64,000 nucleotides of DNA from Corynebacterium lubricantis DSM 45231. Its GTDB lineage: Bacteria; Actinomycetota; Actinomycetes; Mycobacteriales; Mycobacteriaceae. This document shows positions 16,614 through 24,270 of this stretch, in pieces; position 1 is the stretch's first letter; each line of letters begins with the position of its first letter. The stretch lies in the NCBI RefSeq assembly GCF_000379425.1, contig NZ_KB902182.1, forward strand, positions 124,001 through 188,000, given 5' to 3'. The notes under the pieces were generated by a model. That model worked only from the letters and a program-made list of their open reading frames with translations. It searched no databases and was not told the origin of the DNA. The position numbers and the translations under genes were made by a program.

Positions 16614-17258
16614 ATGAGCCTTCGCACCTGCTACCTTCTCCTACTTTCCTTGCTCACTCTGGCCACCATTAGTTTTCCAGTTGGCCAGCGTGAGCTTTTT
16701 TCGCTTGTCAACGACGCCCCTGCCCAACCTCAGCGCCTCACAGTTTTAGGCTACGAGCGTGAAGAATTCGGGGCGGGGTGGTCGACTGGGCGCTCCGGCT
16801 GCACCACCCGCGACGAACTACTCGCTCAGGCGTATGGCGCGGCCCTGTGTAGCTCGGTGACCGACGCGGAGGCAGAATTCGCTTCTGTGGTTGACCCCTA
16901 TACCGGAGAGCCGCTTGAGCTTGCGGATGTGGAAATCGACCATGTCTTTCCGCTGTCCGCCGCCTGGGATCTCGGCGCCCATAGATGGGATGCTGCTTCC
17001 CGGGAAGAGTTTGCCAACGATCCCCGCAATCTCATTGTCACATCCCGGCAGGCGAATCAATCCAAATCGGATCAACTGCCGTCACAGTGGTTGCCACCCG
17101 ATCCCAGCTACCGGTGCGAGTACATCACGCATCTCGCGCGGGTGGCAGCGCATTATAAACTCGCCTTACCTGAAGCGGATAGACAGGCAATGAGAAAACA
17201 CTGCAGGGTCAGCTTGGTTGGTTTTCTTTCGGAGCGATTACCGCTGCAACGACAATAA
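16614..17258 (+). CDS. Secreted HNH endonuclease-like protein (DUF1524 type)
   Basis: 214-residue protein. Residues 1-20 are hydrophobic and look like a signal peptide or anchor. The C-terminal half has the beta-beta-alpha metal nuclease motif VEIDHVFPLSAAWDLGAHRW (about 103-122) followed by FANDPRNLIVTSRQANQSKS, the pattern of the GmrSD C-terminal/DUF1524 HNH family. Similar secreted nucleases are common in corynebacteria and probably degrade external DNA. The gene starts 6 bp after putP and its end overlaps the convergent CPBP gene by 50 bp. Confidence 0.85.
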   Translation: MSLRTCYLLLLSLLTLATISFPVGQRELFSLVNDAPAQPQRLTVLGYEREEFGAGWSTGRSGCTTRDELLAQAYGAALCSSVTDAEAEFASVVDPYTGEPLELADVEIDHVFPLSAAWDLGAHRWDAASREEFANDPRNLIVTSRQANQSKSDQLPSQWLPPDPSYRCEYITHLARVAAHYKLALPEADRQAMRKHCRVSLVGFLSERLPLQRQ

Positions 17259-18009
17259 GCACGGCAATAGTTACTGCAGTGAGTCCGTAGAGGTGCCCGG
17301 GAGAAAGTCCTTCCGGATTCTCCACCAGATTCAGGACCGAAAAAGGCACTGCATGCGCAAATGCCGCGGGCCACACACTGCCGAAACGCACGGTAACGGC
17401 GCTGAGGAACAGGCCTAAACCGAAAAGGACAACTGTGGTAGCGACACCGATATGCGGGTCCAAAGCGCCCTGCAACACCATGGTGCCGTGTAGAGGAATG
17501 TGGAATATCACCCACACCACTGAGATCACTATTGACGCAGGCCAGAATCCCCAGGGGCTGAAAGCCTTTTGCAAAAATCCACGCCATGCAGCCTCTTCAC
17601 CGATATTGCTCACCACAAAAGCCACGGACATGGGAATACCCAGCAATAGGGCTTGTCCAATAGCCGCCCAGGGCTTTAGCTCGGCTCCTGGGTAGCCAAC
17701 TGCCACTGCGACGTAGACCGCCATCAACACAACGACGCTGATTAAGGAGCCTCCGATACTCCTTCCGAAACCCCGTGGGCGCAGCTGTAGCCACTCAAGC
17801 ACGCCTCCAGGGAGCTTGTAGGCAACGATCACCGCCAGCGCCACGAGCGCTGGGATCCACCGACCGGCCACCACAAACCAATTGGGAATCTCTATGCCAG
17901 CAATGAGAAAAACCGCGCAGACCACGCTAATCAGTACTAGCACGGAGACGGTGAATACGAGTGCGGCGCGATGAGCCGTTGGTTCGAGCGCATTGCGCCG
18001 CTTTGTCAT
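17209..18009 (-). CDS. CPBP-family intramembrane glutamic endopeptidase
   Basis: 266-residue integral membrane protein with about eight hydrophobic segments. It carries the CPBP/Rce1 motif EEAAWRGFLQ (EExxxR) near residue 133 and the later FHIPLHG motif. Family members cleave or bind proteins inside the membrane; some serve bacteriocin immunity. No bacteriocin gene is visible nearby, so the role is unknown. Confidence 0.88.
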   Translation of the reverse strand: MTKRRNALEPTAHRAALVFTVSVLVLISVVCAVFLIAGIEIPNWFVVAGRWIPALVALAVIVAYKLPGGVLEWLQLRPRGFGRSIGGSLISVVVLMAVYVAVAVGYPGAELKPWAAIGQALLLGIPMSVAFVVSNIGEEAAWRGFLQKAFSPWGFWPASIVISVVWVIFHIPLHGTMVLQGALDPHIGVATTVVLFGLGLFLSAVTVRFGSVWPAAFAHAVPFSVLNLVENPEGLSPGHLYGLTAVTIAVLIVVAAVIAPKENQPS

Positions 18010-18166
18010 GCCCAGATCCTAATTTGTGCGCGCCCGGTTGTCGCGCCGACCGCGCTTGTTACTGCGTAGTCCGCCGGATCTCGCCGTGGTGGCATTATGG
18101 TATTGAAATTCGTTGCCTTGAGTTCCACTTGCCCATAACATGGGCATTCACCGTAGACTAAGGATC

Positions 18167-18652
18167 ATGCTTACACTCTTAATCGTTCTACACGTTGCAT
18201 CTGCCGTGATCTTCATTGGTCCGGCAATGGTCGCATCCTCCGCCTTCCCAAAGCAGGCAGAGGCCGCACGCCAGGGTGACGCGCAGGCGGCAGGTCGCGC
18301 GCAGCTGCTTCACCGCAACACTTCGCTCTATGGTCTTCTGTCGGCGCTGACTCCCCTGTTGGGTGCAGCTGCCATGTTCGCTGGCTGGGAATTCTTCAAG
18401 TCCTCCGGCCAGTACCACGCCTCAATCCTGCTCGCTGTGATCGCGTGGGGTGTACTCATCGGTCTGGTTGTCCCACAGCAAAAGAAGATGTTGGGCACGC
18501 TTAACCTTTTGCCTGCTTCCGATGCAGATCCAGAAAAGGATCAGGTCCAGGACTGGGACAAGTCAAAGAAAATGACCACGATCGGTGCGGGAATCTTCAA
18601 CCTGCTCTGGATTATTATCCTGATCTTGATGTTCGTGAATAACTTCGGATAG
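18167..18652 (+). CDS. DUF2269-like small membrane protein
   Basis: 161-residue protein with four hydrophobic segments: the N-terminal MLTLLIVLHVASAVIFIGPA, two around residues 60-105 and one at the C-terminus. The LHVxSAxxFxGP start is typical of DUF2269 membrane proteins. The start is the ATG at 18167 after TAAGGA; an upstream in-frame ATG at 18140 lacks a good ribosome-binding site. Function unknown. Confidence 0.75.
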   Translation: MLTLLIVLHVASAVIFIGPAMVASSAFPKQAEAARQGDAQAAGRAQLLHRNTSLYGLLSALTPLLGAAAMFAGWEFFKSSGQYHASILLAVIAWGVLIGLVVPQQKKMLGTLNLLPASDADPEKDQVQDWDKSKKMTTIGAGIFNLLWIIILILMFVNNFG

Positions 18653-18671
18653 TCACTGTAAATCTTTTCCA

Positions 18672-18715
18672 CTCGGGCCCGAGCTCCTTTATTGGACTCG
18701 GGCCCGAAGGTTTTT
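18672..18715 (+). terminator. Intrinsic terminator
   Basis: CTCGGGCCCGAG and CTCGGGCCCGAAGG pair around a 13-nt loop and are followed by TTTTT. Each arm is itself a palindrome. It lies between the small membrane gene and the lipoprotein esterase. Confidence 0.8.
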
Positions 18716-18761
18716 GGCCGTTCAGTAAGCACGAGCCGCGAATTTAGTAGATGATCTCATT

Positions 18762-19730
18762 ATGAATCGTCGCTCATCCCTAAAAGTAGCGCTGGCAACT
18801 CTCCTGAGCGCATCGTTGCTGGCCTCGTGTGGCACTAACAGCGGCACTAATACCCAGGCAACACAGGCTGAATCGACCACAGTGTCGTCGTCAAGCAAAC
18901 CTGCCCTGACCCAGCCTCCCGCAACCAACCCTGCCGACGCGACGGTGCAGCGACTGAACTACCCTGTCTCGGGCGGCGACCCGAATCAAAACTGGGCGGA
19001 CCTCTATCTTCCGCCGGGGCAACACGACGCGGCGACGCTTCCGCTGTTGGTGTTTATTCATGGTGGCGCGTGGATGAATACCTCGGGTGCAGAAGGCGCC
19101 GACCGGATCGCTCGCGATCTGACGGCGCGCGGCATTGCCGTGTACAACGTGGAATATCGCCGGGTGCATTCCGGTGGCGGATGGCCGACGACCTTTACCG
19201 ATGTAGCGGCGGCGATCGACCACGTGCCCACCCTCTCCCAGCAGTACCCAGAGCTGAACCTTGATGCGTCCATAGTGGCCGGGCATAGCGCCGGAGCTCA
19301 ATTGGCGGTCTGGGGAGCCACGCGCAATAACAACACGGGTGATCTGCTCGGCGGGCATCCGCAGTTCAAGCCTTCGGAGATTATTTCGCTCTCGGGCCCA
19401 CTCGATCTCTCGTGGGCGGCGAACCACGGTGACACGCGCATTGAATACGCCATCGGCGGGACACCAGAGCAATATCCGGATCGTTTTGAAAGCGTCGACC
19501 CTATTTTGAACATGGATCCCACAATCCCCGTCGTGGCGGTGCACGGTGATGCCGACGACCTTGTGCCGAAGGAAAACTCGATTCACTACGTGGATGCGCT
19601 CAACGCCGATAATGGCAAGGGCGAACTCGTGCTGCTGATGAATGAGAATCACACCTCCTACCTGAAGGCCGATAGCCCGTCCTATCCGAAGGTGATCGAT
19701 CTGATCACGCAGACGGCGTACAGGCACTAG
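18762..19730 (+). CDS. Lipoprotein alpha/beta hydrolase (esterase)
   Basis: 322-residue exported esterase/lipase-like protein. The signal peptide ends in the lipobox LLASC (Cys23), so it should be a membrane-anchored lipoprotein. A low-complexity Thr/Ser linker follows. The alpha/beta-hydrolase core has the oxyanion motif HGGAW, the nucleophile elbow GHSAG, an Asp candidate in VHGDADDLVP and the His in NENHTSY, a full catalytic triad of the BD-FAE/carboxylesterase type. The substrate is unknown. Confidence 0.87.
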   Translation: MNRRSSLKVALATLLSASLLASCGTNSGTNTQATQAESTTVSSSSKPALTQPPATNPADATVQRLNYPVSGGDPNQNWADLYLPPGQHDAATLPLLVFIHGGAWMNTSGAEGADRIARDLTARGIAVYNVEYRRVHSGGGWPTTFTDVAAAIDHVPTLSQQYPELNLDASIVAGHSAGAQLAVWGATRNNNTGDLLGGHPQFKPSEIISLSGPLDLSWAANHGDTRIEYAIGGTPEQYPDRFESVDPILNMDPTIPVVAVHGDADDLVPKENSIHYVDALNADNGKGELVLLMNENHTSYLKADSPSYPKVIDLITQTAYRH

Positions 19731-19750
19731 AAACGTGTGAACACAACAAA

Positions 19751-19788
19751 AGCGCGACACCGGAAGAGTTTCCTTCCGGTGTCGCGCT
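19751..19788. terminator. Bidirectional terminator between convergent genes
   Basis: AGCGCGACACCGGAA (19751-19765) pairs perfectly with TTCCGGTGTCGCGCT (19774-19788), with an A-tract before it and T-rich sequence after it. It serves the esterase and the convergent helicase. Confidence 0.85.
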
Positions 19789-19810
19789 CTAAGTTGGTAT
19801 TCGGCGAGAA

Positions 19811-22033
19811 CTAGTCGCGCCAGCCTCCGCGTCCGCCACCACGACGATCATCGCGTCCGCCTCGGCGGTCATCGCGATCGCCGCGTCCACCGCGGTAGCC
19901 ACCACGGTCTCCGCGATCATCACGGTCGCCGCGGTATCCGCCACGTCCGCCACCACGACGGTCATCGCGATCTCCGCGTCCGCCACGGTAGCCGCCGCGA
20001 TCTCCGCGTCCGCCGCCACGACGGTCTTCATAACCGCCGCTACGGTGGTGTCCGCCACCGTCGCGATCCTTCTCAATGTTGATCAGCTGGCCCGAGATAC
20101 GGGTGTCACTGAGGCGATCGAGAACGGAGCTGTCCATGTTCTTTGGCAACTCAACCAGGGTGTGATCCACAGCAATGGTGATGCGACCGAAGTCCTTGGA
20201 GCTCAAGCCACCTTCGTTTGCCAGGGCACCAACAATGGCACCTGGGCGAATGTGCTGACGCTTACCCACAGCCAAGCGGTAGGTATCAAAGTCACCGTCG
20301 CGCTCGAAGCGGTCACGGCCACCACGGTCGCGATCGCGTCCACCGCGGTCACGGTCGCGGTCACGTCCACCACGATCGCGGTCACGGCGATCATCACGAT
20401 CCCACTGCTCGCGGTCACGGCGGTCGCGCTTCTGCTTTGGCTGCTCCTTCATCAAGAACTCGTCGCCAGCCTGCGCCTGGGTAGCAAGTGCCGCAGCAAC
20501 GTCTTCCATAGGAACGTCGTTTGCCTCGGAGTACTGCTTGAGCAGGTTACGGAAGACGTCGATTTCCTTCGCTTCCAAAGACTTGGTGATCGAATCAGCG
20601 AATTTCGCCTTGCGGGACTCGTTGACCTCGTCAACCGTAGGCAGTTCCATCTCGTCGATGGTTGCGTTGGTCACGCGCTCGATGGAACGCAGCATGCGGC
20701 GCTCACGAGGGGTGACGAACAGGATTGCCTCACCGGTACGGCCTGCACGGCCGGTACGGCCGATGCGGTGCACGTAAGACTCGGTGTCGTTCGGGATGTC
20801 GTAGTTCAGCACGTGCGAGATGCGCTCCACGTCCAAGCCACGAGCTGCCACGTCGGTAGCAACCAGGATGTCCAGGCGGCCGTCGCGCAGCTGGTCAATG
20901 GTGCGCTCACGCTGCTGCTGAGCGATATCGCCGTTGATGGCCGCTGCGGAGAATCCGCGTGCGCGCAGCTTCTCGGCCAGTTCCTCGGTTTCGTGCTTGG
21001 TGCGCACGAAGACGATCATGGCCTCGAACTCGGTCACCTCGAGGATGCGGGTAATGGCATCCAACTTGTTGCGGTGCGCTGTAAACAGGTACCGCTGGGT
21101 GATGTTGGTGTTCGTGCGAGTCTCAGACTTGACGCTGACCTCAGCAGGATTATCCAGGTACTTCTTGGAAATCTTGCGGATGCCGTTAGGCATGGTCGCC
21201 GAGAACAGTGCAACCTGCTTCTGATCTGGAGTGTCCTCGAGGATGCGCTCCACGTCTTCCTGGAAGCCCATGTTCAGCATCTCGTCGGCCTCATCGAGCA
21301 CGAGGAAGCGCAGCTTGGAAATATCCAGCGAGCCCTTCTCCAAGTGGTCGATAACACGGCCTGGGGTACCCACAATGATCTGCGCACCACGACGCAGGCC
21401 GGACAGCTGAACGCCGTATGCCTGACCACCGTAGATTGGCAGGACCTGAATCTTGCCCAGGTGATCCGCAAACGACTGGAAGGAATCCGCCACCTGCAGA
21501 GCAAGCTCACGCGTAGGTGCCAAGACCAGTGCCTGTGGGTAACGCTCGTTTGGATCAATCTTCGACAGGATCGGAAGCGCGAATGCCGCGGTCTTACCGG
21601 TACCTGTCTGTGCAAGGCCGACTACGTCGCGGCCTTCCATCAAAAGGGGAATGGTTTCTGCCTGAATTGCAGATGGCGTTTCGAACCCAACGCGCTTGAC
21701 CGCGTCTACGACCTTGCTAGGCAGGCCAAGGTTGTCAAAACCATTGCCCTTTTCTGCCTTTTCTTCGGCCTCTTCAGAATCTTCTTCAGGTTCTTCAACT
21801 GCAGCCTCTGGTGCTGCTTCTGTGGTTTCAGGGACTTCGTTGGTTGCTACCTCTTCGGTTGCAACGCCGGTGTCCTCAGAGTCCCCCGCATCCCTGGTGT
21901 CTTTCTCTGCAGCATCTTCTACTGCTTCAGCAGTGTTATCCACTGCGACATCCTGCGGGTTATCCTGATTTTCCGACTCAATAAAATTATCCGGCTCGTT
22001 TACGTCGCCGGTGACGTTTTCGGAAGTGCTCAT
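19811..22033 (-). CDS. deaD: DEAD-box RNA helicase with acidic N-terminus and RGG-rich tail
   Basis: 740-residue DEAD-box helicase of the DeaD/CsdA type, which unwinds RNA in ribosome assembly and cold-stress decay. Residues 1-98 are a Glu/Asp-rich extension. The core starts with the Q motif (FDNLGL...PSAIQ) and has AQTGTGKT, PTREL, DEAD, SAT and HRIGRTGR. An Arg/Asp/Gly-rich linker precedes a DbpA-type RNA-binding domain (VGKRQHIRPGAIVGALANEG), and the last 80 residues are RGG/RDDR repeats. The ATG at 22033 (MSTSENV) is chosen over upstream in-frame starts because the coding signal begins there. Confidence 0.92.
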   Translation of the reverse strand: MSTSENVTGDVNEPDNFIESENQDNPQDVAVDNTAEAVEDAAEKDTRDAGDSEDTGVATEEVATNEVPETTEAAPEAAVEEPEEDSEEAEEKAEKGNGFDNLGLPSKVVDAVKRVGFETPSAIQAETIPLLMEGRDVVGLAQTGTGKTAAFALPILSKIDPNERYPQALVLAPTRELALQVADSFQSFADHLGKIQVLPIYGGQAYGVQLSGLRRGAQIIVGTPGRVIDHLEKGSLDISKLRFLVLDEADEMLNMGFQEDVERILEDTPDQKQVALFSATMPNGIRKISKKYLDNPAEVSVKSETRTNTNITQRYLFTAHRNKLDAITRILEVTEFEAMIVFVRTKHETEELAEKLRARGFSAAAINGDIAQQQRERTIDQLRDGRLDILVATDVAARGLDVERISHVLNYDIPNDTESYVHRIGRTGRAGRTGEAILFVTPRERRMLRSIERVTNATIDEMELPTVDEVNESRKAKFADSITKSLEAKEIDVFRNLLKQYSEANDVPMEDVAAALATQAQAGDEFLMKEQPKQKRDRRDREQWDRDDRRDRDRGGRDRDRDRGGRDRDRGGRDRFERDGDFDTYRLAVGKRQHIRPGAIVGALANEGGLSSKDFGRITIAVDHTLVELPKNMDSSVLDRLSDTRISGQLINIEKDRDGGGHHRSGGYEDRRGGGRGDRGGYRGGRGDRDDRRGGGRGGYRGDRDDRGDRGGYRGGRGDRDDRRGGRDDRRGGGRGGWRD
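19817..20045 (-). repeat. Degenerate tandem repeats encoding the RGG tail
   Basis: Short, imperfect direct repeats of GGTGG / CGCGG / GACGAC type run through the 3' end of deaD and encode RGGYRGGRGDRDDRR units. A second, smaller block lies at about 20300-20430. They are coding repeats, prone to slippage and length change. Confidence 0.7.
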
Positions 22034-22173
22034 TGATCGCAACAATACGCCATTCGTTGATAATTCACCATTCACGCACTGACACCTTGTTCTTATCAGA
22101 GCAAAACCATTTCGCTTTTCGACGATTGCTCCCGCCTCGGAACCGACAACCAATCCGCGCAGTCTAATCAGGT

Positions 22174-22527
22174 ATGAGACAACGAAATGCAAACTACAAA
22201 GACCTAGTCAACACCTATCTGCCTACTTTGCTCACCCTGTTATACGAACAGCGCCGCCACCACGAATTGCTAGACATCCTCTTTGACTGGGCCGAAAATG
22301 TGCCTTACCTGCAGCTAGAGGCCATTCAGCGCTGCGATGGGCACCAAGAATTAGTCGCTTTGCTCGACGGTTCCAGGGTGTTTTCCCTCTGTTTCTCGTC
22401 CACCGAATTCTGCCATTACAACATTCACCAGCGTCTTCACTCCATTCAGCTCACCTCGTTGCCTTTTGGGATGAGTTTCTCCGACGATGCCTATTCAACT
22501 GCGACAGAAACGGAAGCGCCTTTCTAA
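22174..22527 (+). CDS. Hypothetical protein, 117 residues
   Basis: I do not recognise a family. The first half (MRQRNANYKDLVNTYLPTLL and the following HELLDILFDWAENVPYLQLE) looks helical; the second half contains Cys at CDGHQ, SLCFSST and FCHYN. It is divergent from deaD. TCTAAT lies 5 nt upstream of the ATG, so a leaderless transcript is possible. No ribosome-binding site is seen. Confidence 0.5.
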   Translation: MRQRNANYKDLVNTYLPTLLTLLYEQRRHHELLDILFDWAENVPYLQLEAIQRCDGHQELVALLDGSRVFSLCFSSTEFCHYNIHQRLHSIQLTSLPFGMSFSDDAYSTATETEAPF

Positions 22528-22640
22528 AGGTGTTTTCGCACACATTGCAAGTCTTTCGGGGGAATTCACATGAAATAGCCCGGTCATTGTACGATTATCC
22601 GGTCTTATACACCTTTCCTTTTATTTAGAAGGGTTCTCCC

Positions 22641-24065
22641 GTGAGTTCTTCTGCCCCATCGCCAAAACAAACCGCTGCTAATGCGGGGACAACTGTCGTC
22701 CGCCGACCCGGGCTGAAGCACCGCCACATCAGCTTCATTGCGCTCGGCTCCGCCATCGGCACCGGCCTGTTCTACGGCTCCGCCGGCGCCATCCAGGCCG
22801 CCGGCCCGTCCGTGCTCTTGGTCTACCTGCTGGCCGGCGCCGTGGTCTACTTCATGCTGCGTGCTCTCGGCGAGATGGCAGTCCACCACCCCGTGCGCGG
22901 TTCCTTTGCCGTATACACCCGCGAGCACTTAGGTGGCTGGGGCGGCTACATCACCGGCTGGATGTTCGCCTTCGAGATGATGATCGTCTGTCTTGCCGAC
23001 CTCACCGCCATCGGCATCTACATGAAGTTCTGGTTCCCTGAATCCCCTGCGTGGATCTGGATTGCCTCGGCTCTGCTCATCATCGGCGCGGCGAACTTGG
23101 CCTCGGTGCGGTGGTTCGGCGAGATGGAATTCTGGTTCACTATTATTAAGGTCACCGCAGTCGTGGCCATGATCATCGGTGGCGCCGCCATTCTTGCCTT
23201 CGGCCTGGGCACCGACTCCTCCCAGACTGGTTTCGACAACCTGTGGAACGACGGCGGCTTCTTCCCCAACGGCATCGAGGGCATGATTGCGTCCTTCATT
23301 CTCGTGCTCTTCGCCTTCGGTGGCACCGAGATCATCGGTGTGGCAGGTTCCGAAGCCGAGGACCCAGACCGCTCTATCCCGCAGGCTGTGAACACCGTGC
23401 CGGTGCGCATTCTGTTGTTCTACGTGTTGGCTATCCTGGTCATCCTGGCTCTGAACCCTTGGCGCACGATTACCGGCGAAGAGTCTCCTTTCGTGCAGAT
23501 CTTCTCCACCCTCGGAGTGAACTGGGCTGCAGGCCTGCTCAACTTCGTGGTTATCACTGCTGCTCTCTCAGCTATCAACGCCGACATCTTCGGAACCGGC
23601 CGCGTCCTCCACGGCCTAGCCAAGGAGAAGTTGGCGCCGAAGTTCATGGCCACCACCGTCCGCGACGTCCCAGTCATGACCATCGTTTCCCTCTTGATCG
23701 TGCTGGTCATCGGTGTCATCCTCAACGCGATGTACCCGGACATCTTCACCACCATCGCAGCCCTGGCCACCTTTGCCACCGTCTACGTCTGGCTGATGAT
23801 CCTGCTTGCCCAGATCGCCTCCCGCAGGCACATGAGCGCCGAAGAAGCCAAGTCCCTGAAGTTCCCCGTCCCCTTCTGGCCTTATGGCCAGTGGTTCGCG
23901 GTAATCTTCATCCTGTTCACCTTCGTGATTATGGTCTGGCTCCCCCAGTACCACACGGCGCTGCTTGTCGGCGTAGCCTTCCTGGCAATCATGACGGTCA
24001 TGTACTTCGTCACCGGCCGCCCGCAAGCGATTGCCGAACACGATGTCGAACACGAAGTGAAATAG
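22641..24065 (+). CDS. Amino-acid permease (APC superfamily, AAT family)
   Basis: 474-residue transporter with 12 hydrophobic segments, of the AroP/ProY/CycA type. The family stretch HISFIALGSAIGTGLFYGSA (about 31-50) and GEMAVHHPVRGSFAVYTREH are clear. It should import an amino acid by proton symport; aromatic, proline or alanine specificity cannot be told apart by eye. The start is the GTG at 22641 after AGAAGGG. It is the last core gene before the island; the MutT remnant follows 50 bp later. Confidence 0.9.
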   Translation: MSSSAPSPKQTAANAGTTVVRRPGLKHRHISFIALGSAIGTGLFYGSAGAIQAAGPSVLLVYLLAGAVVYFMLRALGEMAVHHPVRGSFAVYTREHLGGWGGYITGWMFAFEMMIVCLADLTAIGIYMKFWFPESPAWIWIASALLIIGAANLASVRWFGEMEFWFTIIKVTAVVAMIIGGAAILAFGLGTDSSQTGFDNLWNDGGFFPNGIEGMIASFILVLFAFGGTEIIGVAGSEAEDPDRSIPQAVNTVPVRILLFYVLAILVILALNPWRTITGEESPFVQIFSTLGVNWAAGLLNFVVITAALSAINADIFGTGRVLHGLAKEKLAPKFMATTVRDVPVMTIVSLLIVLVIGVILNAMYPDIFTTIAALATFATVYVWLMILLAQIASRRHMSAEEAKSLKFPVPFWPYGQWFAVIFILFTFVIMVWLPQYHTALLVGVAFLAIMTVMYFVTGRPQAIAEHDVEHEVK

Positions 24066-24101
24066 CGTTTCGCTTCACGACGATTTGTCGCGCCGGTCCC
24101 C

Positions 24102-24107
24102 TATCCT
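24102..24107 (+). promoter_or_regulatory. Candidate -10 (TATCCT) of the truncated MutT-like gene
   Basis: TATCCT ends 7 nt before the ATG at 24115, the spacing expected for a leaderless actinobacterial transcript. No clear -35 is visible. Confidence 0.4.
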
Positions 24108-24114
24108 GGTCTCT

Positions 24115-24186
24115 ATGGCTAAATGGATTGAGGTGACCGGCGCTGTTTTTGTGTCTGCCCGAAATAATTTCAGACAATTTACTTGA
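24115..24186 (+). pseudogene. 5' remnant of a MutT/NUDIX-type gene, cut by the island
   Basis: The 23-codon reading frame begins MAKWIEVTGAVFVSA, which matches the first strand of small NUDIX (d)NTP pyrophosphatases (xxIEVVGAVIV...). It then turns into AT-rich sequence (RNNFRQFT) and stops. There is no NUDIX box. The change from typical core codon use to AT-rich DNA falls near 24160, so this is read as the left edge of the island. The remainder of the gene is not recognisable at the right edge (36329-36434). Confidence 0.55.
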
Positions 24187-24270
24187 ACTGTCCATAATTT
24201 TGTTCACAAGGTCTCAGCGGTTCGTTAAGGTTGAAAGTCTAGGCAAAAATCGGTGTAAAGGAGCTATTAG

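Noticed and set aside
19817-20430. Regularly repeated short DNA units, at first sight like a CRISPR array
   Set aside because: The repeats are imperfect, have no unique spacers of constant length, and lie in frame within deaD, where they encode RGG/RDR units.
20045-22036. Long open frame on the plus strand, 663 codons, opposite deaD
   Set aside because: It is the antisense shadow of a highly biased GC-rich gene. deaD on the minus strand shows all DEAD-box motifs, and the antisense product has no recognisable domain.
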